Assembly (NCBI GenBank): GCA_900542395.1
Contig: UQNM01000002.1
Coordinates: 1-59,313, forward strand
Length of the DNA stretch: 59,313 nt
Direction: 5' to 3'
Source: an uncultured Eubacteriales bacterium
GTDB taxonomy: Bacteria; Bacillota; Clostridia; Christensenellales; Aristaeellaceae
Shown here: positions 41,786 to 50,560 of the stretch, piece by piece
Position numbering within the stretch: position 1 is the first letter of the stretch
Layout: the number at the start of each line of letters is the position of its first letter
The notes under the pieces: model-generated
Told to the model about the DNA's origin: nothing
The model's input: the letters and a program-made list of their open reading frames with translations, nothing else
The model's database searches: none
Program-made: the position numbers and the translations under genes

Positions 41786-42883
41786 TCATCCGTGCGACAT
41801 GCAGTTGGTCGGGACAAAGCCCCAATAGCATTGCCCGTCGATCTCCACGGTGATCATTTCCCACTCCGCGCCCAGAAAAGCGTGGTTCCAAACCTTCTGC
41901 CCTGCCTTGAGATGCGCAATCGCCGCGCCGCTCCCCAGCGGATCATCCGTCATCACGCAATCCTCCATAATCTCCTGCTGATACGGTTCGTTTTCCCATG
42001 AATCGCTGATTTTCAGCCGCTCGACCTTTGTTCCCGCAGGCAGCGCGCTTTTTTCAATCCAGCCGATTCGATAATGATTTCCGTCGATGTGGTATTGAAT
42101 CAGCAGCCAGCCGTCGTATTGGCCGAACACCTGCACCCAGCCGTTCGTGCCGACCGCCGCCTTGCCGTTCCCCGCCCGCGGGTAATCCCTGCCGGGACCC
42201 AGATAAACCTTGCGGCTGTGATTCGCCGAAAGCGGCACAACCTGCCCGAAAAGCGTGTTCCAGCGCGGGCTGAAAAAGCTGAACCCCGGCGGCACATCGC
42301 TGTTTTCCAGCGCTTTCTCCCGCGTTTTTGGCAGATTACCGTAAGCCAGATAGCGCATATCGTTCAGCAGCTCGACCTTCGCATCGCCCTCGGCAAAATG
42401 GATCACGCCGTCCGCGTCCACTCGCGCGCCGTCATACGCCGCCAGCCTGAAACCGCCGACAAACTGTTTCCGGCTCTCCGCCGTGCCCTTCGGCTCGTTC
42501 GGCATCGCCGCGTCCCATGCGTAGGTGATCGTCCGCAGGCCGCCGTTCCTGTCCGCCGCCGAAACCGTGACGGATTTTCCATCCGTTTCCAGCCGCCCGC
42601 GTCCGCCCTGCGGCACGCCCTCCGCCGTCGTAAACCAATCCGTCCAGCCGAATTCGCTGGCAAAGTAAACCTTCATCATCCGCCTTTGCTCCTGCTTAAA
42701 CAGGATGAAGGCAAACGATCGCTCCGCCGTCTCGACCTCGGCATAATCCTCAATCACCGCACCCGAATATTCCCAATAGATAGCTTGCGTCCGCTCGTTG
42801 TCCAGCCCGGAGCCGCCGTCGTCAGCCAGCGCGCATCCCACCATCAGCAGAAGCGCCGCCAGGACGATTCCCCATCTTTTCAT
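41786..42883 (-). CDS. Secreted SH3-domain protein, paralogue B
   Basis: A 365-residue exported protein, 16 bp upstream of paralogue A and surely co-transcribed with it. The signal peptide is about residues 1-20 (VLAALLLMVGCALADDG). Cys17 fits a weak lipobox (LMVGC), so a lipoprotein is possible. The N-terminal domain is of similar size to that of paralogue A but diverged. The SH3 tail is closely alike: VYLGPGRDYPRAGNGKA, then GTNGWVQVFGQYDGWLLIQY, and the last module MTDDPLGSGAAIAHLKAG ... YWGFVPTN. AAGGGGGAAG precedes the ATG at 42883. Confidence 0.85.
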   Translation of the reverse strand: MKRWGIVLAALLLMVGCALADDGGSGLDNERTQAIYWEYSGAVIEDYAEVETAERSFAFILFKQEQRRMMKVYFASEFGWTDWFTTAEGVPQGGRGRLETDGKSVTVSAADRNGGLRTITYAWDAAMPNEPKGTAESRKQFVGGFRLAAYDGARVDADGVIHFAEGDAKVELLNDMRYLAYGNLPKTREKALENSDVPPGFSFFSPRWNTLFGQVVPLSANHSRKVYLGPGRDYPRAGNGKAAVGTNGWVQVFGQYDGWLLIQYHIDGNHYRIGWIEKSALPAGTKVERLKISDSWENEPYQQEIMEDCVMTDDPLGSGAAIAHLKAGQKVWNHAFLGAEWEMITVEIDGQCYWGFVPTNCMSHG

Positions 42884-42904
42884 GTTCTTCCCCCTTCCCG
42901 CGCG

Positions 42905-42954
42905 AAAAAAACGCCGCGTTTCCTTCTGTCTATAAGACGAGAGAACCGCGGCGT
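42905..42954 (-). terminator. Terminator of the era operon (long loop)
   Basis: Minus strand: ACGCCGCG / CGCGGCGT with a ~28-base loop followed by seven T. It lies between era and paralogue B; part of the loop could also hold the paralogue promoter. Confidence 0.6.
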
Positions 42955-43046
42955 TTGTTTCAGTTTTTTCCAAAAGGAATCGTTTTTTTTACCGCGCACA
43001 GGCCGCCCTCGCTGCGTATGCAAACGGAGTGCCCGCCCTGAGGGCG

Positions 43047-43949
43047 TCAGTTGCTCTCGTAGCCCAGTGTGCGCAGGTCGTCCATGCGGTTGCGCCAATC
43101 CTCGCGAATCTTGACCCAGAGCTGGAGATTCACCTTCGTGCCCAGCAGATTCTCGATATCGCGCCGCGCCTCCGCACCGATGGTGCGCAGCATCGCGCCC
43201 TGTTTGCCGATGATGATGCCCTTGTGGCTCGCGCGCTCGCAGTAGATCGTCGCGTGAATTTCGGTCAGGTTGTCGCTCAGCTTGTTGATCGCCATCATCT
43301 CCACGCCGATGCCGTGCGGCACCTCCTCGCGCAGATGCAGCAGCGCCTTTTCGCGGATGATCTCCGCGCAGATCTGGCGCTCGGGCTGATCGGTCATCAT
43401 GTCGTCCGGGAAGTATTTCGGCCCCTCCGGCAGATAGGAGACGATCAGCTTTTTCAGCTCGTCCATGCCCTTGCCCGTGCGCGCGCTGATGGGCACAATC
43501 GCGTCGTAGCCCGCCTCGGCGAAGGACTGAATCGCCGCCATCAGCCGCGCTTCCTCGACGATGTCGGTCTTGTTGAGCACCAGAATCTTCTTGACCTTGC
43601 GGGCGCTCATCTCCTCGACAATCGCGCGATCCTGCGGGCCGATTTCGTTTGCATCCACCAGCACCAGCAGCACGTCGATGCCGTCCATCGCGTCCTGCAC
43701 GCTCTTGACCATGTATTCGCCCAGGCGCGTGCGCGGCTTATGCAGACCCGGCGTATCGAGGAAGACGATCTGCCAGCCCTTGTCCGTCGCCACGCCCATG
43801 ATGCGGTTGCGCGTCGTCTGCGGGCGGTTGGAAACGATGGCGACCTTTTCGCCGACCATCGCGTTCATCAGGGTGGATTTGCCGACGTTCGGGCGGCCGA
43901 CAATCGCGGCAAAGCCCGAAAGAAATTTCGCGGTATTTTCGTTTTTCAC
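43047..43949 (-). CDS. era: GTPase Era
   Basis: A 300-residue GTPase needed for 30S ribosome assembly. G1 is GRPNVGKST (residues 17-25), G3 is DTPGLHKP, G4 is LNKTDIV, and the C-terminal KH domain binds 16S rRNA (GIIIGKQGAMLRTIG near residue 245). The length is normal. It is the last gene of the yqfC-yqfD-phoH-pgpH-ybeY-cdd-era operon, although a ~200-bp spacer with an intergenic repeat separates it from cdd. Confidence 0.97.
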   Translation of the reverse strand: MKNENTAKFLSGFAAIVGRPNVGKSTLMNAMVGEKVAIVSNRPQTTRNRIMGVATDKGWQIVFLDTPGLHKPRTRLGEYMVKSVQDAMDGIDVLLVLVDANEIGPQDRAIVEEMSARKVKKILVLNKTDIVEEARLMAAIQSFAEAGYDAIVPISARTGKGMDELKKLIVSYLPEGPKYFPDDMMTDQPERQICAEIIREKALLHLREEVPHGIGVEMMAINKLSDNLTEIHATIYCERASHKGIIIGKQGAMLRTIGAEARRDIENLLGTKVNLQLWVKIREDWRNRMDDLRTLGYESN

Positions 43950-44093
43950 TGTCTTAATTCCCTTTATCTTTTTTCTCCTTCCGTCTTCCTTCGCCAGCCA
44001 GCCTCCGGCATTTCATCCGCCTGTTTTGTCACAGACAGCAGGAAATGCGCCTCAAAGAGGGCTGTCTTGCTCCATCCATCGAATGAGACGGAA

Positions 44094-44144
44094 TCAAGGC
44101 TCCCTCCTTGAGGGAGCTGGCACGACGAAGTCGTGACTGAAGGA
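44094..44144. repeat. Intergenic double-hairpin repeat (Clostridia type)
   Basis: CTCCCTC-CTT-GAGGGAG followed by CACGAC-GAA-GTCGTG and CTGAAGGAG. I recall this pattern (CTCCCTC...GAGGGAGCTGGCACG...CGTGACTGA) as a frequent intergenic repeat in Clostridia genomes. It begins three bases after the cdd stop codon. Confidence 0.6.
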
Positions 44145-44146
44145 GT

Positions 44147-44536
44147 TTACTTTCCCAGAGACGACGGGCCGAAGCCATGCGGCAGCAGCTCGCCAAGCGT
44201 CGCGCGCGCCACGTTGCCATCCCACGTAACCAGAACCTCCAGCTCCGGCGCAAACTCATAGAGCGACTGACGGCATGCGCCGCACGGATACGGCGCGGAA
44301 CCGGCGGACGCAATCGCGATTTTGGTAAACCGGCGGCAGCCCTCGCTCACGGCCTTCACCAGCGCGGTGCGCTCGGCGCAGAGCGTATTGCCGTAGGCCG
44401 CGTTTTCGACGTTGCAGCCGGTGAAAACCCTTCCGTCCTCCGCCAGCAGCGCCGCGCCGACGGCATAGCCGGAATACGGCACATAGGCGTTTTTCCGCGC
44501 GTCCAGCGCCAGCTCAAGCAGCTTTTCATCCGTCAT
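44147..44536 (-). CDS. cdd: Cytidine deaminase
   Basis: A 129-residue enzyme that deaminates cytidine and deoxycytidine in pyrimidine salvage. The zinc-site motifs are GCNVENAAYGNTLCAERTAL (Cys and catalytic Glu in CAE) and PCGACRQ (two zinc Cys). The length is that of the homotetrameric type. AGAGGAG precedes the ATG at 44536; the long upstream frame overlaps ybeY and is spurious. The start lies 5 bp after the ybeY stop. Confidence 0.96.
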   Translation of the reverse strand: MTDEKLLELALDARKNAYVPYSGYAVGAALLAEDGRVFTGCNVENAAYGNTLCAERTALVKAVSEGCRRFTKIAIASAGSAPYPCGACRQSLYEFAPELEVLVTWDGNVARATLGELLPHGFGPSSLGK

Positions 44537-44541
44537 GTTCG

Positions 44542-45042
44542 TTACTCCTCTCTGGTCAGCCCGATGGATGCGAGCGCCTTTTCCTCCATCGCGCGCATCA
44601 CAGGCTTCTCGGCCTCGGTCATGTGGTCGTAGCCCATCAGGTGAAACAGCCCGTGCGTCAGCAGATAGCCGCACTCGCGCCGCTCGCTGTGGCCGTATTC
44701 CGCCGCCTGCGCGCGCACGTGATCCATCGAAATCACGATATCGCCGATGGCGCAGGCGTCCGTGTCGGGGTCAAATTCCTCGCGCAGAAGCGCCTCGCAC
44801 GCGCCCGCGGTCTTCCCTGCCGGGTAATTCACCGTCGGGAAGGAGAGCACGTCCGTCGCGGCGTCCTTGCCGCGCTGCTCGCGGTTGATCGCGCGGATTT
44901 CGTCGTCATCCGTCACGCGGATGAACACGGACAGCGGCAGCGTCACGCCCTCCGCCCGCTGCGCGGCCTGCGAGCAGGTCTGCATCAGCGCGCGGGTCTG
45001 CGCGTCCAGCAGCCCCTTTTCGTCTTCAAATTCGAGAATCAT
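44542..45042 (-). CDS. ybeY: Endoribonuclease YbeY
   Basis: A 166-residue metal-dependent endoribonuclease for rRNA maturation and quality control. The zinc motif is HGLFHLMGYDH (three His), with ATDVLSFP upstream as the other family block. It overlaps the pgpH stop by four bases. GGAGG precedes the ATG. Confidence 0.96.
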   Translation of the reverse strand: MILEFEDEKGLLDAQTRALMQTCSQAAQRAEGVTLPLSVFIRVTDDDEIRAINREQRGKDAATDVLSFPTVNYPAGKTAGACEALLREEFDPDTDACAIGDIVISMDHVRAQAAEYGHSERRECGYLLTHGLFHLMGYDHMTEAEKPVMRAMEEKALASIGLTREE

Positions 45043-47210
45043 GGTTTTGCCTCCGTCTTCTGCTCCGCCTGCTTTTGTTCGCTGTGGTGCTGGGCGCGGC
45101 TCAAATCCACGCTGGGGTATTCGATGCGCTCGTGGAAAACGCCTTGCAGCACCGTTTCAAACGCCGAGCATATTTTGCCGATGTCGCGGAAGGTCAGCGT
45201 ACATTCGTCCAGCTGGCCGTCCTCCATTTTGCCGCGCACCAGCTTGCGAATCAGCGCGGAGATCTTCTCCTGCGTCGGGTCGGGCAGCGCGCGGACGGCG
45301 GCCTCCACCGTATCGCTGAGCATCAGGATTGCCGCCTCGGCGGTCTGCGGCTTCGGGCCGTCATAGCGGAAATCGCGGATATCGACGTTCTCCTCGCCCA
45401 GCATCTTCACCGCCTTGGCGTAGAAATACATGACGGGCGTATCGCCGTGGTGCTGGCGGATCATGTCGATGATCGGCTCGGGCAGGCGGTGCTTGCGCGC
45501 CAGCTCCACGCCGTCGCGGGTGTGCTCCGTCAAAATCGCGGTCGAAACGCGCGGGTCGGTCTTGTCGTGCGGGTTTTCGCCCATCTGGTTTTCCTTAAAA
45601 TACATCGGGCGGATCAGCTTGCCGATATCGTGGTAATACGCGCCGACGCGGGCGAGCAGCGCGTTTGCGCCGACCGCCTCCGCCGCGGCCTCCGCCAGAT
45701 TCGCGACCACCATCGAGTGGTGATAGGTGCCCGGCGTCTCGATCATCAGCCGCCGCAGGAGCGGTTGATTCGGGTTGGAAAGCTCGATCAGCTTGGAGGG
45801 CGTGACGAGGTTGAACGCCGTTTCCAGAATCGGCTGCAAGCCGACGCAGAGCACGGCGGAAACCACCGCGCCGCCGATGGCGTAGGCCATATCCGACCAC
45901 ACGCCGCTCATGTCGCTGGACGTCAGCGCGTGGACGCAGACGAGGACGCCGAAATTCACCGCGCCGACCACAAGGCCGCTGACCACAACCATCACGCGGG
46001 TCGTGTTCTTGCGCATCATCCAGATAGCGACCAGCCCGCCCAGCGAACAGGTCAGCAGGACGCTCATCGTCTGCGACGTGACCAGCCCCGTGCCCTTCGC
46101 CGTCAGCAGGGTGATAATCAGCGTCAGCGCCATGTTGGTCACATACGCCGGGCGCGCGCCCAGCAGGTTGACCACCAGCATCGCGCCCAGCGCGACGGGC
46201 ATGGCGTTGATGTTCAGATATTCGCCCATCAGCAGGCACAGCAGCACCGTCAGCACGCTCGCAATCAGCAGCACCAGCGCGCTCGGCCCCATGCTCAGCA
46301 TCGGCTTTGCGAACAGATAGGCGTACAGATACGCGCTCGCCAGAATCAGCGCCAGCGTGATCGCCGTGCCGATGTAGAGCGGGTAATCGAAGCTGTTGCC
46401 CTCCAGCAGGCCGAGGGATTCCAGCACCGCGATCTGTTCGGCCGTCACCCGGTCGCCCTTGACCACGATGTTTTGATCCTGCTTGTAGACCGTCGGCTCC
46501 ACCGCGTCGCAGGCCTTCTGTCGGTTTTCCTCCGTCGCCGCCTGGTCGATCAGCATGTTCGCCTTGAGGCTGGCGCGCAGCGTCGGAATCGCCACGTTAT
46601 ACCACAGATCCGTCCGCGTGTTGTAGGAGACGATCTGCTGAATGTTGTTGATCGCGTCGTTGATCTGCCCCTCGGTGATGGTGGAAACCAGCGTCGTGCG
46701 CGTGGCGGAGACCAGCGACTGATACAGGCTTTCAAAGTCGCTCTCGCCGGTGTTCATCAGCGTGCGGAGCTGATAATTGCTCAGCGACAGCCGCGTGACC
46801 AGCCCGGAGGCCTGCGCGTAGTCCGCCTCGGTGAATGCGCCGCCCTCGTCACCCCATGCGTTTCGAATCTGCTCGCCCAGCTCTCGAACGGCGCGCAATT
46901 CGGAAAACACCGCGTCCATGTCGGAGAGCACGGTGTCGGAAACCGTGTCGTCTTTATAATAGACGGGGGAAACCGCGTCCGCCGCGGCCTGCCTGCGCCG
47001 CTCGGTCGTCAATTCATCGACGATATCCTTGCTGGCCGTGATCGTCTTGGGCGCGACGTCGCCCACGCTCAAATCGTATTGCTCCGGCGAAATCGCCAGC
47101 AGGCAGATCGCCAGCAGGATGAGGTAAGTCGCCGCCGCAAACAGCGCCTGCTGCACGCGAAGGCTCAGGCTGTCAATCCATTTGCGGGCGCTCTTGCGCG
47201 TAACGTCCAT
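45039..47210 (-). CDS. pgpH: 7TM-HD family cyclic-di-AMP phosphodiesterase (PgpH-like)
   Basis: A 723-residue membrane protein of the 7TMR-HD family. PgpH/YqfF members hydrolyse c-di-AMP. Helix 1 is about residues 18-38, followed by a ~230-residue extracytoplasmic domain, a block of about seven helices (roughly 270-470), and the cytoplasmic HD domain: HHSMVVANLAEAAAEAV, YYHDIGKLIRP, TAILTEHTRDGV and IRQHHGDT. The ATG at 47210 is nine bases after AAAGGAGG. It overlaps phoH by 38 bp and ybeY by four. Confidence 0.94.
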   Translation of the reverse strand: MDVTRKSARKWIDSLSLRVQQALFAAATYLILLAICLLAISPEQYDLSVGDVAPKTITASKDIVDELTTERRRQAAADAVSPVYYKDDTVSDTVLSDMDAVFSELRAVRELGEQIRNAWGDEGGAFTEADYAQASGLVTRLSLSNYQLRTLMNTGESDFESLYQSLVSATRTTLVSTITEGQINDAINNIQQIVSYNTRTDLWYNVAIPTLRASLKANMLIDQAATEENRQKACDAVEPTVYKQDQNIVVKGDRVTAEQIAVLESLGLLEGNSFDYPLYIGTAITLALILASAYLYAYLFAKPMLSMGPSALVLLIASVLTVLLCLLMGEYLNINAMPVALGAMLVVNLLGARPAYVTNMALTLIITLLTAKGTGLVTSQTMSVLLTCSLGGLVAIWMMRKNTTRVMVVVSGLVVGAVNFGVLVCVHALTSSDMSGVWSDMAYAIGGAVVSAVLCVGLQPILETAFNLVTPSKLIELSNPNQPLLRRLMIETPGTYHHSMVVANLAEAAAEAVGANALLARVGAYYHDIGKLIRPMYFKENQMGENPHDKTDPRVSTAILTEHTRDGVELARKHRLPEPIIDMIRQHHGDTPVMYFYAKAVKMLGEENVDIRDFRYDGPKPQTAEAAILMLSDTVEAAVRALPDPTQEKISALIRKLVRGKMEDGQLDECTLTFRDIGKICSAFETVLQGVFHERIEYPSVDLSRAQHHSEQKQAEQKTEAKP

Positions 47211-48183
47211 CGCTCCATTCCTCCTTTGCGCGGGCGGCGTGCTCGTCATACGCGCGCACGATGGCCTGCACCAGCTCGTGGCGAACCACGTCGTGATGCG
47301 TCAGCCGCTGCACGCTGATGTCCTCCACGCCTTCAAGCACCTCGACCGCCTCGATCAGGCCGCTGCGCTTGCCGCGCGGCAGGTCGATCTGCGAGGGATC
47401 GCCCGTCACGACGATGCGCGAGCGGAAGCCCATGCGCGTCAAAAACATCTTCATCTGCTCGGTGGTGGTGTTCTGCGCCTCGTCGAGGATGATAAACGCA
47501 TCGGAGAGCGTGCGGCCGCGCATGTACGCCAGCGGCGCAACCTCGATCACGCCGCGCTCCTGCATGCGCTGGCAGGTCTCCGCGCCGAGCATGTCAAACA
47601 TCGCGTCGTACAGCGGTCTCAGGTAGGGATCGACCTTCTGGTTGAGGTCGCCGGGCAGGAAGCCCAGCTTTTCGCCCGCCTCCACCGCCGGACGGGTCAG
47701 CACGATGCGCTCGACCTCCTTGCTCTTGAGCGCGGCGACGGCCATCGCCATCGCCAGATAGGTCTTGCCCGTTCCCGCCGGGCCGACGCCGAAGGTCAGC
47801 GTGTTGCGGCGAATCGCGCGCACATATTCCCGCTGGCCGAGCGTCTTGCAGCGGATGGGGCGGCCGCGGAAGGTCGTCGCCACGATTTCGCCGTACAGGT
47901 TATCCAGTTGATCCAGCTCGCCCTTTTCCAGCAGGCTCACGGCGTACTGCACCACCGCCGTGTCCACGCGCTCGCCCTTTTCGGCCAGCGCGCAGAGCTT
48001 TTTCAGGATTTCGCGGGTGTTGTCCACATCCCGCTCTTCCTCGCCCTCCACCACGATATCGCCGCCGCGCAGGGCCACGCGCACCCGCATCTGTTTTTCC
48101 AGCAGGCGGATGTTTTCGTCCCCCGTGCCGAACACATTCTGCAAAGCCCCGGAGCCCGAGGCCAATTTCTGTTCCTCTGCCAA
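47173..48183 (-). CDS. phoH: PhoH-family ATPase
   Basis: A 336-residue PhoH-like P-loop ATPase with presumed RNA function. An N-terminal segment (GTGDENIRLLEKQMRVRVALRG shape, shortened here to ENIRLLEKQMRV) is followed by Walker A GPAGTGKTYLA, VEAGEKLGFLPGDL and Walker B FIILDEAQNTT. The longest frame begins at 48285. I chose TTG at 48183, nine bases after GGGAGGA, which gives the normal length. The overlap with pgpH indicates coupling. Confidence 0.93.
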   Translation of the reverse strand: MAEEQKLASGSGALQNVFGTGDENIRLLEKQMRVRVALRGGDIVVEGEEERDVDNTREILKKLCALAEKGERVDTAVVQYAVSLLEKGELDQLDNLYGEIVATTFRGRPIRCKTLGQREYVRAIRRNTLTFGVGPAGTGKTYLAMAMAVAALKSKEVERIVLTRPAVEAGEKLGFLPGDLNQKVDPYLRPLYDAMFDMLGAETCQRMQERGVIEVAPLAYMRGRTLSDAFIILDEAQNTTTEQMKMFLTRMGFRSRIVVTGDPSQIDLPRGKRSGLIEAVEVLEGVEDISVQRLTHHDVVRHELVQAIVRAYDEHAARAKEEWSDGRYAQERPQMD

Positions 48184-48211
48184 AGAAGCAGTCCTCCCAC
48201 GCCCCGAAGGG

Positions 48212-49338
48212 CTAATCTGCGCCGTGCCGCGCGCCGATGGGCGCTTCAAAAACGAGCACCACAGTCGCATACACGAACTCATCATCTATCATACTATAAT
48301 CTACCCATTTGTCAAGGATTTCGACCCCGCTCGGGCAGTTTAATTTGGCAATTTTTTCCGCCGCGCCCTGCGCCTGACTGCGCGCGTCGCTGACGGTTCG
48401 GCTGCGCGGCACGCTGACCGTGCGCGCAAGCGTCTCCACGCGCCGCCAGACGGGCAGGTACAGCCCGACAATCGGCTGAATCGCCGTGCTGACGTCCTGC
48501 CGGTCAAAATCCGGCGCATCCCGCACAAGGCGGCTGCCCTTCGGGCTTTCGATGCGCACGCGGCGGCGGATTTCCCCGTTTTCCACCGTGCCCGTCACGT
48601 TCAGCCGAACGCGCGCCTCTCCGCGCGCAAAGCACCGCGCGATGATTTCCCCCTGCGCCCTGCACGTGCGCGTTTCGCCGCCGCCCGTCCGCTCCTGCCC
48701 GCTGATGAGCGTCTGTCCCTTGCGGACGGCCTGACCGGGCTTCACCCTCGGCGTGCCGCTCTCCGCGCTGATGCGCACGACGACGCCCTCCCGCGCCGCG
48801 ACGATCTCCGCGCCCTGTCCGGCCACGCCCGCCCGCTCGCCCTCGCGCGCCCGCTGACAATCCACGACCAGCGTGCTGCCCTCGTATCGCGCGGCGGCAT
48901 GCGCCAGCCCCGGCACGGCCAAAGCCAGCGCGTCGGCCAGACGATCCGTCGTTTCAGCCGCCCGACGCGCGCGTTTTCCGCTTCCAGACAGCGGCGCACC
49001 TCCGCGGCGTTTTCCCCCGCGCCGTCGATCTCCACCCGCCAGATCATTTCGGAGGACAGATAGACCCAAAAGATGCTGAGCAGCACGGAGAGCCCGAGCG
49101 TCCATCGCCTTTTTGCGCCCCTTGCGAGCCTCAGCAGCCCGCCCGCCCGAATTTCCGCCATCTGCCAGCCGTATTTTTCGCAGAGCGCGGCCACCTTCTT
49201 TTTCTGCGCGGCCGGCACGACGACGCGCATGGTTCGCTCGTCCACCCGGCGGACGTTTTTCATCCGAACGCCGCATTCCCCCGCCGCGCGGAGCAGGCGC
49301 TCCAGATTCAGCCCGGAAAGCTCCAAGGTCAGGTTCAT
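48212..49338 (-). pseudogene. yqfD: Sporulation protein YqfD, interrupted by a frameshift
   Basis: The N-terminal part (from ATG 49338, MNLTLELSGLNLERLL, with the membrane segment TLGLSVLLSIFWVYLSS) runs in one frame to about 48945. The remaining ~240 residues (from DRLADALALAVPGLAHAA to the stop at 48212) continue in another frame. Moving between them needs a one-base backward shift near AAACGACGG. Joined, the product is about 375 residues, the normal YqfD length, with both halves well conserved. YqfD is a stage IV sporulation membrane protein. This may be a real mutation, a base-call error, or a programmed shift, but no classical slippery heptamer is seen. Confidence 0.85.
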
Positions 49339-49610
49339 GGCGTTCGCCCTCCCCCGGCATAGGTCGCCGTCAGCACGTGCCCCTCGATGAGCGCCGCATC
49401 GACGGAGAGCGCCCGCAGCCGAAGCCCTTCGCCCTGCACGGTCAGCACCCCGCGCCCCGTCCTCAGGCGCACGCGGCTCTCCGTCAGCTCGATCACGCCG
49501 TGCTGCCCCTCCACGAGCGCCGCGCTCTGCCCGCTGAGCGTCACGCGCGCGCAGTCGCTCGTCGCGTCCTCCGGCAGCCCGAGCGAAAGCGCAAAGCCCC
49601 TTTTCCGCAT
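49335..49610 (-). CDS. yqfC: Sporulation protein YqfC (YabP/YqfC family)
   Basis: A 91-residue protein of the YabP/YqfC family. It has the beta-strand-rich pattern typical of the family (VTLSGQSAALVEGQHGVIEL, TESRVRLRTGRGVLTVQG), with EGHVLTATY at the C-terminus. It is expressed in the mother cell in Bacillus. GGGAGGGG precedes the ATG at 49610. Its stop overlaps the yqfD start by four bases. Confidence 0.9.
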   Translation of the reverse strand: MRKRGFALSLGLPEDATSDCARVTLSGQSAALVEGQHGVIELTESRVRLRTGRGVLTVQGEGLRLRALSVDAALIEGHVLTATYAGGGRTP

Positions 49611-49631
49611 GCCATCCCCTCCCGCTGGGGA

Positions 49632-49660
49632 AAGGTATGTCTTTTTCACAAAAAAAAGAC
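49632..49660 (-). promoter_or_regulatory. Candidate sigma-E promoter for yqfC-era operon
   Basis: Minus strand: GTCTTTTT, 13-bp spacer, CATACCTT, partly matching the sigma-E consensus (-10 CATACANT). The homologous Bacillus genes are under sigma-E. The -35 overlaps the T run of the preceding terminator. The match is imperfect. Confidence 0.35.
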
Positions 49661-49686
49661 GGGCTGCCACGCTTGACAGCCTCGTT
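49651..49686 (-). terminator. Terminator after the orphan receiver-like gene
   Basis: Minus strand: ACG(A)GGCTG / CAGCCCGT with loop TCAAGCGTGG, then eight T. The sequence ACGAGGCTGTCAAGC is shared with the left edge of the element at 37871. Confidence 0.8.
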
Positions 49687-49699
49687 CAAAAAGCAGGAT

Positions 49700-50503
49700 T
49701 CAGTGCGCCGTCCTCGCCGCGTTCTCCCGGCTGAGGGCGTACAGGTTGTCATACGGCACGACGCGCTTGATGGTCAGCGTCAGCTCGAAATACTGTTCGA
49801 GATTGGCCTGACAGCTCGCCAGATGCGCCATCATCCTGTCGTATGCTTCCTCTTTGCTCATCTCCTCGCGCGGCGCGGCGAGCAGGCGCATGTGATGCGG
49901 GTTGATAATCAGCAGCACGAACGCCATCTTCGGATCGCCGTTTTCGAAGATGTTTTTGAGCGCGTTTTCCAGCCGGTCGCGGCCGTAACGCCAGACCTCG
50001 GAGAGGAAATAATCGCCCTGCGGCAGCCGGAAGGAAGAGGTGACCACCGGGCGCGCCGCATCCAGCGCGTCGAGCTTGAGCGACTGCATGCGCTCGTCGA
50101 TCTTCGTGCAATCAAAGGCCGCGCCGCGCAGCAGATCGCAGAAGAACTCCCCCTGCAGCACCTTCGTGTAATCGTCCACCTGCTTGCTCTGCCGGCTCGC
50201 GTCCCGCGTGGAGAGCGCGCGGCGGGCGGTGCTGATCTCCCGGCGCAGATGTTCCTCGTCCCGCGCAGTTTCCATGCCGAGCATCTCCGGGCGGCGGGAG
50301 AGATACGCAAAGAATTTCTTGCCCTCGCTCACGCTGAGCAGGGAGGAAATCGCATCATAGCGGCGATGGCTGAGCAAATCAATGCCCTGCTGCGCGTTTT
50401 CCGCGACGTCGGGCTGCTCAAAGCCGAGGGTATTCCACTCGGCATAACGGCGATACAGCGAACGGATTTCCTCTTTATCGGAAACCAGCAGCAATTTGTA
50501 CAT
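49700..50503 (-). CDS. Orphan degenerate receiver-like protein
   Basis: A 267-residue protein whose start YKLLLVSDKEEIRSLYRR follows the beta1-alpha1 pattern of YesN/AraC-type response-regulator receivers, as do the TLGFEQPDVAENAQQGIDLL and RRYDAISSLLSV segments. The phospho-acceptor Asp expected after the third strand is absent (DAISSLLS), and no DNA-binding domain follows. The C-terminal part (LKNIFENGDPKMAFVLLIIN ...) is not recognised. GGAGG lies four bases before the ATG at 50503. It has its own promoter and terminator. It may be a phosphorylation-independent protein-interaction module. Confidence 0.75.
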   Translation of the reverse strand: MYKLLLVSDKEEIRSLYRRYAEWNTLGFEQPDVAENAQQGIDLLSHRRYDAISSLLSVSEGKKFFAYLSRRPEMLGMETARDEEHLRREISTARRALSTRDASRQSKQVDDYTKVLQGEFFCDLLRGAAFDCTKIDERMQSLKLDALDAARPVVTSSFRLPQGDYFLSEVWRYGRDRLENALKNIFENGDPKMAFVLLIINPHHMRLLAAPREEMSKEEAYDRMMAHLASCQANLEQYFELTLTIKRVVPYDNLYALSRENAARTAH

Positions 50504-50560
50504 GACGCCTCCAAAGGCAAAGCCAAAAATCATTCTCAATTTGGGCACAACGTTCATATT

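Noticed and set aside
42957..43046. A small gene between era and paralogue B
   Set aside because: Frames there are short, without ribosome sites, and overlap the terminator.
48935..48960. Programmed -1 frameshift site in yqfD
   Set aside because: No X-XXY-YYZ heptamer of the usual kind and no obvious downstream pseudoknot; mutation or base-call error is simpler, although recoding is not excluded.
48742..49752. A continuous 336-residue frame upstream of and across yqfC/yqfD
   Set aside because: Only the middle part (49338 to about 48945) is YqfD; the ends are shadows. Treated as part of the frameshifted yqfD.
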